Source: Histidinibacterium lentulum (GTDB taxonomy: Bacteria; Pseudomonadota; Alphaproteobacteria; Rhodobacterales; Rhodobacteraceae). Taken from it: 64,000 nucleotides of DNA. Positions 52,434-60,643 of the stretch are shown one piece after another. Position 1 is the stretch's first letter. Each line of letters opens with the position of its first letter. The notes under the pieces are model-generated. The model was not told the origin of the DNA, ran no database searches, and saw nothing but the letters and a program-made list of their open reading frames with translations. Location of the stretch: positions 1 through 64,000 of the forward strand of contig NZ_ML119087.1 of the NCBI RefSeq assembly GCF_003789055.1. Reading direction: 5' to 3'. The position numbers were made by a program, and so were the translations under genes.

Positions 52434-53279
52434 ATGGAACAGGACAGCTATCATTACGGCGTCGTCGCCCGCGCGATCGAGCTGATCGACGCCGCCCCCC
52501 GGCCTCTGTCGCTGGACGAGCTCGCGGCGGAAATGCGCATGAGCCCGGCGCATTTCCAGCGCGTCTTCTCGCAATGGGTCGGCGTCAGCCCCAAGCGCTA
52601 CCAGCAGTATCTCGCGCTCGGCCATGCGCGTCGCCTGCTGGCGGAACGGCATACGACGCTCGAGACCGCCGAGGCGGTGGGACTGTCGGGTCCTGGCCGT
52701 CTGCACGACCTTTTCCTGCGGTGGGAGGCGATGAGCCCGGGCGAGTTCGCCCGCGGCGGGGCGGGGCGGGCGATCCGCTGGGGCTGGTTCCCCAGCCCCT
52801 TCGGCCCCGCCCTCGCCATGGGCACCGAACTCGGCCTCTGCGGTCTCGCCTTCGCGGCGGAGACGGGGCCCGAGCCCGCCATGGCGGATCTGAGGTCGCG
52901 CTGGCCGGAGGCGGATTATGTCGAGGACCCTGCGGCCCTGCGGGCCTGGGTCGAGTCGGCTTTCGGCGGAACCGGGGAGGTGCCGCTCCTCCTCGTCGGG
53001 CGGCCCCTGCAGATCAAGGTCTGGGAGGCACTTCTGCGCGTCCCCTCGGGACATGTCACCACCTATGGCGACCTTGCACGGGTCGCGGGCGCGCCGCGGG
53101 CGGTGCGGGCCGTGGGCTCCGCGGTGGGGCGCAACCCCATCAGCCTCTTGATCCCCTGCCACCGTGCCCTGCGCAAATCCGGCGACCTCGGCGGATATCA
53201 CTGGGGCCTGCCCGTCAAGCGCGCGATCCTCGCTTGGGAATCCGCCCGCGCCGAGGCGACGGAGCCCGAGCCGGCCTGA
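52434..53279 (+). CDS. AraC-type HTH / O6-alkylguanine-DNA alkyltransferase (Ada-like)
   Basis: 281 residues from ATG 52434. The N-terminal AraC-like helix-turn-helix domain (SLDELAAEMRMSPAHFQRVF, then VSPKRYQQYLALGHARRLL) lies at about 20-95. The C-terminal alkyltransferase domain has RVPSGHVTTYGDLA, VGSAVGRNPI and the active-site LIPCHRAL (Cys near 242). It lacks the Ada N-terminal methylphosphotriester (Cys4 zinc) domain, so it repairs O6-alkylguanine but does not sense methylphosphotriesters as E. coli Ada does. Adjacent to nth and not far from tag. Confidence 0.9.
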   Translation: MEQDSYHYGVVARAIELIDAAPRPLSLDELAAEMRMSPAHFQRVFSQWVGVSPKRYQQYLALGHARRLLAERHTTLETAEAVGLSGPGRLHDLFLRWEAMSPGEFARGGAGRAIRWGWFPSPFGPALAMGTELGLCGLAFAAETGPEPAMADLRSRWPEADYVEDPAALRAWVESAFGGTGEVPLLLVGRPLQIKVWEALLRVPSGHVTTYGDLARVAGAPRAVRAVGSAVGRNPISLLIPCHRALRKSGDLGGYHWGLPVKRAILAWESARAEATEPEPA

Positions 53280-53514
53280 CCGACCTGTCGGGCTGATCAG
53301 CGCCCGAGGGCCACCGATCCGCGGGTCTGACAGACGGGCGGGCCCGCGTCGGACCTGCCTTTTTCCCTCCCGCGCCGCGCGGACCCGTCGCCATCCCGGC
53401 ATGTTGGTGCGCTGGCCGGTCCATGATATTGGCTAACACGACCACACTGGCATAAGGCTAATCGTCAGGGGGGCCGAAAAGGGCCCTTGAGCGGATAACC
53501 AGGAACGAGACAGC

Positions 53515-54174
53515 ATGACCCACAAGACCCCTTTCATCGTGACCGCCGCCGCGGCTCTCGCGCTCGCCGGCTGCACCCCGCCCGATCCGACCGGTCCCGA
53601 CCGCAACCAGACCCGGGACGGTGCCGTGGTCGGCGCGGCGCTGGGCGCCATCGTCGGGGCCGCCACCGCGGGCGACGATCCGCGCACCCGCCGCGAAGCC
53701 GCCGTGACCGGCGCCCTGCTCGGCGGTGCCGCAGGTGCCGCCGTGGGCTATTCGCTCGACCGTCAGGAGGCCGAGCTGCGCGCGGCGCTGGGCGACCGCG
53801 TGCTGATCCGCAACACCGGTTCGAACCTCGTGGTGACCCTGCCGCAGGACATCCTCTTCGACACCGACAGCGCGACCCTGACCGGTGCGCTGCAGTCGGA
53901 TCTCCGGGCGCTGGCGCAGAACCTCAACGCCTATCCGGGCACCACGATCACCGTCATCGGCCATACCGACAACGTGGGCGCCGCAGACTACAACCAGAAC
54001 CTCTCGCGCCGCCGCGCCCAGGCCGTGACCTCCGTGCTGATCTCGAGCGGCGTGGCGCCGGAGCGCATCCGCACCCTCGGCCAGGGCGAAAGCGCGCCGA
54101 TCGCGGACAACCTGACGCCCGAGGGCCGCCGCCAGAACCGCCGGGTGGAGATCATCATCAACCCGCCGCGCTGA
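53515..54174 (+). CDS. OmpA-family lipoprotein
   Basis: 219 residues. Signal peptide with lipobox LALAGCTPP, Cys at about 20. Glycine-zipper region (GAVVGAALGAIVGAAT, GALLGGAAGAAVGY) and C-terminal OmpA peptidoglycan-binding domain (FDTDSATLTGALQSDLRAL, GHTDNVGAADYNQNLSRRRA, NRRVEIIINP). YfiB-like. Anchors the outer membrane to the cell wall. A possible promoter (TTGGCT, 18 bp, TAAGGC at 53429-53458) lies upstream. Confidence 0.92.
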   Translation: MTHKTPFIVTAAAALALAGCTPPDPTGPDRNQTRDGAVVGAALGAIVGAATAGDDPRTRREAAVTGALLGGAAGAAVGYSLDRQEAELRAALGDRVLIRNTGSNLVVTLPQDILFDTDSATLTGALQSDLRALAQNLNAYPGTTITVIGHTDNVGAADYNQNLSRRRAQAVTSVLISSGVAPERIRTLGQGESAPIADNLTPEGRRQNRRVEIIINPPR

Positions 54175-54185
54175 TGTCCTTCGGG

Positions 54186-54255
54186 GTAGGCCGGGCCGAG
54201 GCCCGGCCTGCTCGGTCGGTTCGCATGCCTTCATAGGCCGGGCTTCAGCCCGGCC
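54186..54255. repeat. REP-like palindromes, family B (two copies)
   Basis: GGCCGGGC-cgag-GCCCGGCC (54189-54208) and GGCCGGGC-ttca-GCCCGGCC (54236-54255), following the OmpA gene. Same family as 33481 and 45115-45196. Confidence 0.8.
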
Positions 54256-54351
54256 GCCCCTTGCTCCGCCGCACCGGCTTTTTCCCGCGCCCGTTGCCCC
54301 GCCGCCCCGCTGGTCATATGTTCTGACCAATCCCCGAGGCGGACCGCATCC

Positions 54352-55119
54352 ATGCCTTTCGAGAAAGTCGTCCCCGAGAAGCTCGCCCAAGGCGTCGTCC
54401 GCCAGGTCGAGGAGCTGATCCTTCGCGGCATCCTGCGCCCCGGCGACCGCCTGCCCTCGGAGCGCGATCTCGCAGAGCGGCTCGGCGTCTCACGTCCCTC
54501 CCTGCGCGAGGCGGTGGCCGAGCTGCAGGAGCAGGGCCTCCTCACCAGCCGCGCGGGGGCAGGGGTCTTCGTGGCGGACGTGCTCGGATCGGCCTTCTCG
54601 CCTGCTCTGGTGCGGCTCTTCTCCACCCACGAGGAAGCGGTCTTCGACTACGTTGCCTTCCGCAGAGACATGGAGGGACTGGCGGCGCAGCGCGCGGCGG
54701 AAACGGGGTCCGACACCGACCTTGCGGTGATCGACAGCGTCTTTCGCCGGATGGAGGCCGCCCATGCGAAACGAAACCCGGCCGAGGAGGCGGGTCTCGA
54801 CGCCGATTTCCACCTCGCCATCATCGAGGCCAGCCACAACGTGGTGATGCTGCACATGATGCGCTCAATGTACGACCTCCTGCGCGAGGGCGTGTTCTAC
54901 AACCGCGCGATCATGTTCCGCCAGCGCACGACCCGAGACCAGCTTCTCGGCCAGCACAGCGAGATCAACGCCGCGCTTCAGGCTCGGGACGGGGCCGGGG
55001 CGCGGACGGCGGTGGAGCGGCATCTCGACTTCGTCGAAGCCGCGCTCCGCGCCCAGGTCCGCGCGGACCGGAACGAGACAGTGGCCGCGAAACGGCTCGA
55101 ACACGAAGCGCGCCGCTGA
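54352..55119 (+). CDS. FadR/GntR-family transcriptional regulator
   Basis: 255 residues. N-terminal winged HTH VVRQVEELILRGILRPGDRLPSERDLAERLGVSRPSLREAV (GntR motif) and a helical FCD ligand-binding domain (FRRDMEGLAAQRAAETGSD, DADFHLAIIEASHNVVMLHMM, HSEINAALQARD) with the His residues that bind metal in FCD proteins. Similar to LldR/PdhR-type regulators; effector unknown. Downstream are the atp terminator and a conserved palindrome. Confidence 0.88.
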   Translation: MPFEKVVPEKLAQGVVRQVEELILRGILRPGDRLPSERDLAERLGVSRPSLREAVAELQEQGLLTSRAGAGVFVADVLGSAFSPALVRLFSTHEEAVFDYVAFRRDMEGLAAQRAAETGSDTDLAVIDSVFRRMEAAHAKRNPAEEAGLDADFHLAIIEASHNVVMLHMMRSMYDLLREGVFYNRAIMFRQRTTRDQLLGQHSEINAALQARDGAGARTAVERHLDFVEAALRAQVRADRNETVAAKRLEHEARR

Positions 55120-55164
55120 GCGCTATTTCCGATTTCCGAAAATCAATCAATGGGTTGAGGCCGT

Positions 55165-55178
55165 GTCCACATGTGGAC
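55165..55178. repeat. 14-bp palindrome GTCCACATGTGGAC
   Basis: Perfect palindrome between the convergent GntR and atpF genes. The same pattern GTCCAC-RT-GTGGAC occurs at 29174-29189 as the core of a longer palindrome. Function unknown. Confidence 0.6.
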
Positions 55179-55193
55179 GCTTCCAAGGGCTCA

Positions 55194-55230
55194 CGAAAAA
55201 AGGGGGGCCGGATTGACCCGTGCCCCCTCT
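55194..55230 (-). terminator. Intrinsic terminator of the atp (F0) operon
   Basis: On the minus strand gagggggc, a 12-base loop and gccccccttttttt form a strong GC stem followed by seven T's, 23 bp after the atpF stop. Confidence 0.85.
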
Positions 55231-55252
55231 ATCGCAATGGCCCCGAGACCTG

Positions 55253-55831
55253 TCAGTGCAGCTTCTGCTGCGCCTCCGCGATCGACTGGTCGATCAGCTT
55301 GTCGCCCCGCTCTGCCGTCATCTGCCTGGCGATGATCTCGCGGCTGACCTCGATCGCCACGGCCACGGCCCGGTCGCGCACTTCCTTGACCGCCGCATCC
55401 TGCGCGGTCCAGATCTGCTCCTCCGCCGCGGTCAGTCGGCGCTCCACCGAGGCGGCGATGTCCTTCTTCGCCTGCTCCGCCGCCCGGTTCGCCTCGGCGC
55501 GGGCGCCCTCGACGATCCGGTCCGCCTGCTCCCGGACCTCGAGCTGCTTGCGCTCGTAGGACGCGAGCAGCGTCTGCGCTTCCTCGCGCATGGACCGCGC
55601 CTCGTCGAGCTCCTTGCGGATCCCCTCGGCGCGACTGTCCAGCATCTTCGTCAGCTGCTTGGGAACCCCGAAGTAGAGCAGGATGCCCACGAAGACGAGA
55701 AAGGCGATCAGCACCACGAAATCGGAGTTCCGCAGCGAGAAGAAGCCGTAGTCGCCGGTCGCCGCGAAGGCCGGTCCGGCGACCAGGGTCGCCGCCGTGA
55801 CGGCTGCCAGGAAAGTCCTCATGCCGGTCAT
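55253..55831 (-). CDS. atpF: ATP synthase F0 subunit b
   Basis: 192 residues from ATG 55831 (an ATG at 55822 with better ribosome spacing is possible). A signal-like N-terminus, one membrane helix ([20 protein letters not shown]) and a long charged coiled coil that forms the peripheral stalk with b'. Overlaps b' by 4 bp. The two b-type genes are characteristic of photosynthetic bacteria and alphaproteobacteria. Confidence 0.93.
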   Translation of the reverse strand: MTGMRTFLAAVTAATLVAGPAFAATGDYGFFSLRNSDFVVLIAFLVFVGILLYFGVPKQLTKMLDSRAEGIRKELDEARSMREEAQTLLASYERKQLEVREQADRIVEGARAEANRAAEQAKKDIAASVERRLTAAEEQIWTAQDAAVKEVRDRAVAVAIEVSREIIARQMTAERGDKLIDQSIAEAQQKLH

Positions 55832-56385
55832 CCCTTCACCCGTTCCGCCACCGCGGCCTCGATGGCCTTGGCATCTGCCTTGTCGCCCATCAGGGCGACG
55901 ATCTCAGCCGCCACGTCCGCCGCCACGAGGCGCACGTTCTCGACTGCCGTCTCGCGGATCTCGCTGATGGCCTTCTCGCTCTCCGCGGTCTTCTCCGCGA
56001 TGCGGGCGTCCGCCGCTGAAAGCTCCTTGTCGAGCTCCGCCTGGATCTTCGCGCGGGTCTCGTCGGAGATCGTCTTGGCTTCGGCGCGCGCGTCGGCCAG
56101 GGACTTCTCGTAGGCCGCTTCCGCCTCGCGGACCCGCAGCATCATTTCCTCGGCGGAGGCGACGTCGTTGGTGATCGTGCCCTGCCGTTCGGCAAGCACG
56201 GCAGCGATGCGCGGCAGCGCGACGCGGCTCAGGATGAAGTAGATCGCAGCCAGCGTGACGAGCAGCCAGAAGATCTGGTTTGCATACCACTCGGTGCAGA
56301 GCTGCGGCATGCCGATGGCGCTGCCGCCGGCGTCGACGCAGGCTTCGGCAACGGGTGCGCCGGCCTCGGTCGTTGTGTCCGCCAT
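55828..56385 (-). CDS. atpF': ATP synthase F0 subunit b'
   Basis: 185 residues. One membrane helix ([21 protein letters not shown]) near 33 followed by a coiled coil (VRAVAAEA-like [20 protein letters not shown]). Second peripheral stalk chain, forming a heterodimer with b. Between atpE and atpF. Confidence 0.92.
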   Translation of the reverse strand: MADTTTEAGAPVAEACVDAGGSAIGMPQLCTEWYANQIFWLLVTLAAIYFILSRVALPRIAAVLAERQGTITNDVASAEEMMLRVREAEAAYEKSLADARAEAKTISDETRAKIQAELDKELSAADARIAEKTAESEKAISEIRETAVENVRLVAADVAAEIVALMGDKADAKAIEAAVAERVKG

Positions 56386-56468
56386 GTCGTCCCCCTCGGA
56401 ACCTTGTTGAGACCGGCGGCCGCCGCAGGACTGCGCCGCCGCCGGCCGGAAGGATCAGGAGTGGCCGA

Positions 56469-56705
56469 TCAGACGGCGAACATCAGCAGGAGCGCGACGA
56501 GGAACGAGAAGATCCCGAGCGCTTCGGCGAACGCGATGCCGATGAAGAGGGTCGCGGTCTGGCCCGCGGCGGCCGACGGGTTGCGCAGCGCGCCGGCGAG
56601 GAAGTTCCCGGCGACGTTGCCGACCCCGAGAGCCGCGAGGCCCGTGCCGAGGCCCGCGATGCCGGCGCCGATGAACTGACCCATGTTTGCGATATCGCCT
56701 TCCAT
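56469..56705 (-). CDS. atpE: ATP synthase F0 subunit c
   Basis: 78 residues, two helices joined by the polar loop ALRNPSA. The carboxylate for proton binding is the Glu in [12 protein letters not shown] (second helix). Forms the rotor ring. Typical alphaproteobacterial length. Confidence 0.97.
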   Translation of the reverse strand: MEGDIANMGQFIGAGIAGLGTGLAALGVGNVAGNFLAGALRNPSAAAGQTATLFIGIAFAEALGIFSFLVALLLMFAV

Positions 56706-56761
56706 GATCGTGTCTCCTTGCGATGGAAGTTTGCCGATGCCGGGCGCCTGCCCGGCGACGT

Positions 56762-57523
56762 TCAGTGATGGGGGTGAAGCGCGTCCTTGAGATAGACGCA
56801 GGTGAGGATCGTGAAGACGTAGGCCTGGATGAAGGCCACCAGAAGCTCGAGCGCGTAGATCGCGACCATGCCACCGATCGCCAGCGGCGCGATGAGCGCC
56901 GAGGCGGCGAAGGCCGCGAAGACCTTCATCACCGCGTGGCCCGCCGTGATGGCGCCGGCGAGACGAACGGAGTGGCTGACCGGGCGCACCATGTAGGAGA
57001 TCAGCTCGATCACCGCGAGAATGGGGCGCAAGGCGAGCGGTGCACTGGATACCCAGAAAAGCTTCAGGAAGGTGCCGCCGTGCAGGACGAAGCCCAGGAT
57101 CGTCACGGTCAGGAACACGCCCAGGGCCATGACCGCGGTCACCGCGATATGAGTCGTGGGCGTGAAGGCCGTGGGAATGAGGCCCAGCACGTTGGCGAAG
57201 AGGATGAAGAGGAACAGCGTGAAGATGTAGGGAAAGAACCGCACCGCGTCCTTGCCGGACACGTCCTCGACCATCTTGTAGATGAAGCCGTAGGTCATCT
57301 CCGCCATGGACTGAAGGCGGGAGGGCACGGTGCCCGCGCCCCGCGTGCCGAGCACCAGGAGGCCCATGATGCCGAGCACCGACAGCGCCATCCACAGGGT
57401 CGCGTTGGTGACCGTGTACCAATAGACTTGACCGTCTCCGAAGAGCGGCTTGACGATGAACTGGTCGAGCGGGTGGAATACCAGCCCGCTGCCGCCTTCC
57501 GCATATTCGGTCTCAGTCGCCAT
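56762..57523 (-). CDS. atpB: ATP synthase F0 subunit a
   Basis: 253 residues. [22 protein letters not shown] contains the essential arginine region of subunit a, and [21 protein letters not shown] and a final helix near the C-terminus make the proton half-channels. Overlaps atpI by 11 bp. Confidence 0.96.
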   Translation of the reverse strand: MATETEYAEGGSGLVFHPLDQFIVKPLFGDGQVYWYTVTNATLWMALSVLGIMGLLVLGTRGAGTVPSRLQSMAEMTYGFIYKMVEDVSGKDAVRFFPYIFTLFLFILFANVLGLIPTAFTPTTHIAVTAVMALGVFLTVTILGFVLHGGTFLKLFWVSSAPLALRPILAVIELISYMVRPVSHSVRLAGAITAGHAVMKVFAAFAASALIAPLAIGGMVAIYALELLVAFIQAYVFTILTCVYLKDALHPHH

Positions 57524-57854
57524 CCGCGCCCCCGTCGTCCTGTGCGGCCTCGGCCGCCTGTCTTTGCCGGACCTCCTCGGCGGACCGCATCATCGTCTTG
57601 ATGCCCGCCGCGAGGCCCAGGAAGATGAACACGATCATCAGGAACGGTTCCGTTCCGAAGAGCGCGTCCAGCCCGTACCCTATGCCGAAGCCGATCCCGA
57701 GACCCGACACCAGCTCGATGACCATGCGCCAGGCGAGCTGTGCCTGGCCGTGGCCGCTTTCCGAGTGGGAGGTTTCGGGCTCCGCGGCGGCCCGTCTTTC
57801 GGCGAGACGCTTCTCCAGCTCCCGCAGCCGCGCTGCATCGTCGGGTTCCGGCAC
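57513..57854 (-). CDS. atpI: ATP synthase assembly factor AtpI
   Basis: 113 residues starting at GTG 57854. N-terminal helical charged region, then two membrane helices ([20 protein letters not shown] and [20 protein letters not shown]), the AtpI pattern. Assists c-ring assembly. First gene of the operon; promoter at 57882-57910. Confidence 0.9.
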   Translation of the reverse strand: MPEPDDAARLRELEKRLAERRAAAEPETSHSESGHGQAQLAWRMVIELVSGLGIGFGIGYGLDALFGTEPFLMIVFIFLGLAAGIKTMMRSAEEVRQRQAAEAAQDDGGADGD

Positions 57855-57881
57855 CTTGTGATCCCCTCGGGACTTGGCACG

Positions 57882-57910
57882 GTGCTAGGCGGGGGCGGGG
57901 TTCGAGTCAA
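57882..57910 (-). promoter_or_regulatory. Candidate promoter of the atp operon
   Basis: Read on the minus strand: TTGACT, 17-bp spacer, TAGCAC, ending about 28 bp before the GTG of atpI. Good -35 and spacing, mediocre -10. Confidence 0.5.
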
Positions 57911-58049
57911 GCACCGGGCTTCGGGATGCAAGGATCTGACAAATATGGATTTTCCACTCCCTGCCGAAGAGAATGAGGCCGCCTTCCCGGCCGGAGCATA
58001 TTCAACCGCACGGTTGACTTTCGGTGAGGGGGGCGTTCTGGCGCAGGGA

Positions 58050-58388
58050 ATGAGCGGCTCTCTCGATACGACTTTCGCGGCGCTGGCCGACCCCACGCGG
58101 CGGGCGATCCTCGCCATGCTGCTGGAGGACGACATGGCGGTGACCGATGTCGCCGCCCCGTTCGAAATGTCGCTCGCCGCGATCTCCAAGCATCTTCGGG
58201 TCCTCACGGCCGCGGGGCTGATCGAGCAGGAACGCCGGGGCCGGGTCACCTGGTGCAAGCTCCAGCCCGGAAGCCTGCGCGCCGCGGCGGTCTGGATGCA
58301 GTCCTTCGGACAGGTGGAGCCCGTCGACCTCGAGGCCTTCGAACGGTTCCTGGAGCGGGAACTGGGGGCGGAGACCGGCCGGGGCTGA
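58050..58388 (+). CDS. ArsR-family transcriptional regulator
   Basis: 112 residues from ATG 58050 (the frame is open to 57943 but the homology starts at SLDTTFAALADPTRRAILAML). Winged HTH: VTDVAAPFEMSLAAISKHLRVLTAAGLIEQERRGRVTWCKL. No metal-binding CxC on the recognition helix, so the SdpR/metal-independent subgroup is likely. Diverges from atpI. Confidence 0.88.
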   Translation: MSGSLDTTFAALADPTRRAILAMLLEDDMAVTDVAAPFEMSLAAISKHLRVLTAAGLIEQERRGRVTWCKLQPGSLRAAAVWMQSFGQVEPVDLEAFERFLERELGAETGRG

Positions 58389-58392
58389 AGGC

Positions 58393-59271
58393 TCAGCCGA
58401 AATCCCAGGTCCTGGCTCGCGCCTTCAGGAAGGTCAGAAAGGCCTGTACCTTGGGCGTCCGGTGCAGATCGACATGGGTCACGATCCAGATCGGCGCCTC
58501 CCATTCCGCGAGCGGGGGCATGACCTCCACGAGGCCGGGACGTACGGCGCATTCCCAGTCGGGCATGAAGCCGATACCCGCCCCGGACATGATGGCGTCG
58601 AGCTGGCTGCGATTATCGGCGGTCCGGAAGACGATCCGTTCCGCCGGGACATGGGCGCGCAGCCAGCGCATGAAGGGTGCACGGCTTTCGGTGTCGGAAT
58701 GCCCCACGAAAAGGTGGCTGGGCAGATCGTCTGGGCTCTCCGGCTTGCCGTGGCGGCGGACGTAGTCTTCGGTGGCGACCATGCGCATCTTCTGCGACCG
58801 GAATGGCTGCACGACATTGTCCGGCTGTTCGGGTGCGGCGCCCGCGCGGAGGGCGACATGGGCCTCTCCGTATTCGAGGCGGAAGAGTCGGTCGCCCGTG
58901 AGATAATGCACTGTCAGCCCTTCGTTCTCGCGCTGGAAATCGGCGAGCACGGGGGTGATCAGCGAGGCGAGGGACGCGAGGGAGGTCACCGTCAAGTCGC
59001 CGGTCACCCCTTCGCCGAGGCCCTTGATCCGTCCGACGAGCTGGGTGAGTTGGTCATCCGTGGCCTGAGCGACCTGCAACAGGTCGTGCCCCGCCTCCGT
59101 CGCCGTGTATCCGCGGGCGTGGCGCTGAAAAAGCTTGACGCCCAGCCGCTGTTCGAGGGCGTCGACATGACGGATCACCGTCGCATGATGTACGCCGAGG
59201 GCCTCCGCCGCGCCGGACACGGTGCCGAGCCTCGCCACCTGATAGGCGGTGCGGATTTCGTCCCAGTTCAT
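58393..59271 (-). CDS. LysR-family transcriptional regulator
   Basis: 292 residues from ATG 59271. N-terminal HTH TVSGAAEALGVHHATVIRHVDALEQRLGVKLFQR, then a periplasmic-binding-like effector domain starting at GDLTVTSLASLASLITPVL. Convergent with the ArsR gene. Target unknown; no metabolic gene is adjacent. Confidence 0.88.
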   Translation of the reverse strand: MNWDEIRTAYQVARLGTVSGAAEALGVHHATVIRHVDALEQRLGVKLFQRHARGYTATEAGHDLLQVAQATDDQLTQLVGRIKGLGEGVTGDLTVTSLASLASLITPVLADFQRENEGLTVHYLTGDRLFRLEYGEAHVALRAGAAPEQPDNVVQPFRSQKMRMVATEDYVRRHGKPESPDDLPSHLFVGHSDTESRAPFMRWLRAHVPAERIVFRTADNRSQLDAIMSGAGIGFMPDWECAVRPGLVEVMPPLAEWEAPIWIVTHVDLHRTPKVQAFLTFLKARARTWDFG

Positions 59272-59413
59272 CACCTCGTCCCGCTTCTGTGCGCCAGAAT
59301 ACAGTATACCGATGAATATCGCACTTCTGTGCGTCAGCGCAAGAGCTCGCATCCGCCTTTCGGGCGCGATTTGTCGGTTGATGCAGGGTCAGGGCCCTTC
59401 TAGCTTCCGGACC

Positions 59414-59908
59414 ATGAAGATCGAGCGCACCCCCGACCTCCTCGTCATCGACAACCGACCGATCTTCATCGCGGCCCTGCTGTCCATAATGCTTCTCGCC
59501 TTCATGGCCGGAGGGATCCGGATGCTCATGGAAGGCCTGTGGGGGCAGGGTCTGTTGTTCGTTCTGGGGATGCCGCTGTTCTTCGGGGTGTTCTTCGCCC
59601 TCTTCGTCCGGCGGAACCAGCTGGTGCTGAACCGGCAGACCGGCGAATTGCTGCACCGGAGGCGCACCATCTTCGGGCATACCGAGACCCGGTTCGAGCT
59701 TGCCGCGCTCGCCGGGGCCGAGGTGCAGTACAGCCGGTCGGACGGCAAGCAGACGCGACGCATGGCCTATGTACTTTCGGAAGGACCGGACGCCGGGACA
59801 CATCCCTTCACCACGGCCTACAGCAGCGGAAACAACGCGCAGCGTGCGGCGGATGCCGTGAACGCATGGCTGGCTGAGGCGCGGGGCGAGACGGACCGCG
59901 CTGGCTGA
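59414..59908 (+). CDS. Two-helix membrane protein, first of a paralogous pair
   Basis: 164 residues from ATG 59414. Two membrane helices (FIAALLSIMLLAFMAGGI and LLFVLGMPLFFGVFFALFV), then RRNQLVLNRQTGELLHRRRTIFGHTETRFELAALAGAEVQYS, a small soluble domain. The next gene has the same pattern (RRNQLVLDRRANELRHRRRTL). Function unknown; a lipid- or receptor-like membrane accessory is possible. No close family recognised. Confidence 0.75.
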   Translation: MKIERTPDLLVIDNRPIFIAALLSIMLLAFMAGGIRMLMEGLWGQGLLFVLGMPLFFGVFFALFVRRNQLVLNRQTGELLHRRRTIFGHTETRFELAALAGAEVQYSRSDGKQTRRMAYVLSEGPDAGTHPFTTAYSSGNNAQRAADAVNAWLAEARGETDRAG

Positions 59909-59976
59909 GGCCGTGCTGCGGCGAGGTGCCGCAGGTCGGGTCCGGAGCGGTTTCGGCTGATGCCGGTTTCCATGGC

Positions 59977-60492
59977 ATGAAGGTGCAGATGACCCGCGAT
60001 ACCCTCGTGCTCGACAGCCAGCCGTGGTCTGTGTCGATTATCATGGTCGCTGCGATCCTCTGTGTCGCCGGAACCGGACTGATGCTGATCGGCGGCGGCG
60101 TGATCCTGCCGGGCACGCTGCTCCTGGGGCTCGGCTGCCCGGTGCTCTTTCTGTTCCTTCTCACCCTCGCGCGCCGCAACCAGCTTGTCCTCGACCGGCG
60201 CGCAAACGAACTGCGCCACCGCCGCCGCACCCTTCTGGGCTATGGCGAGAGGGTCCTGCCTCTCGACCGGCTGGAGCGGGCGATCGTCCAGGACCTGCCG
60301 GATACGGAAGGCCGCAGCTGCCGGCTCGCCTACGTTCTCCGTCCGGGCGCTGAACAGGGGCCATGGCTCTTCACCTGGGCCTTCTCCTCGGGACCACCCG
60401 TGCGCCGGGCCGCCGACCTGATCAACGACTGGCTGCGAGGCGGTGTCGCCCCGTCTGCCGCTCGCGTTGACTCGGTCGGGCCGAGCGGCTAA
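59977..60492 (+). CDS. Two-helix membrane protein, second of a paralogous pair
   Basis: 171 residues from ATG 59977. Same order as the upstream paralogue: two membrane helices, RRNQLVLDRRANELRHRRRTLLGYGERVLPLDRLERAIV, and a final WAFSSGPPVRRAADLINDWL resembling TAYSSGNNAQRAADAVNAWL of the first. Sequence divergence is considerable, so the duplication is old. Function unknown. Confidence 0.75.
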   Translation: MKVQMTRDTLVLDSQPWSVSIIMVAAILCVAGTGLMLIGGGVILPGTLLLGLGCPVLFLFLLTLARRNQLVLDRRANELRHRRRTLLGYGERVLPLDRLERAIVQDLPDTEGRSCRLAYVLRPGAEQGPWLFTWAFSSGPPVRRAADLINDWLRGGVAPSAARVDSVGPSG

Positions 60493-60564
60493 GCGAAACC
60501 GATCCGGAAGTCGCATGAGCTTCCGGTCCCGGCGCCGCCGGGATCGCCCCCCGTCAGCGAGTTT

Positions 60565-60588
60565 CGCCCACGGGGGCGTTTGTCGTTT
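60565..60588 (+). terminator. Terminator-like hairpin upstream of ffh
   Basis: CGCCC-acgg-GGGCG followed by TTTGTCGTTT in the 151-bp gap before ffh. It may end the paralogue transcript, or attenuate ffh. Further hairpins (ccggaag...cttccgg, 60503-60525; cccggcg/cgccggg, near 60530-60545) lie just before it. Confidence 0.5.
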
Positions 60589-60643
60589 GATCCGCCGGTC
60601 CCCACATCGGGGCCAGACCCGCCACCGTCCAGAGGGACCGCCG

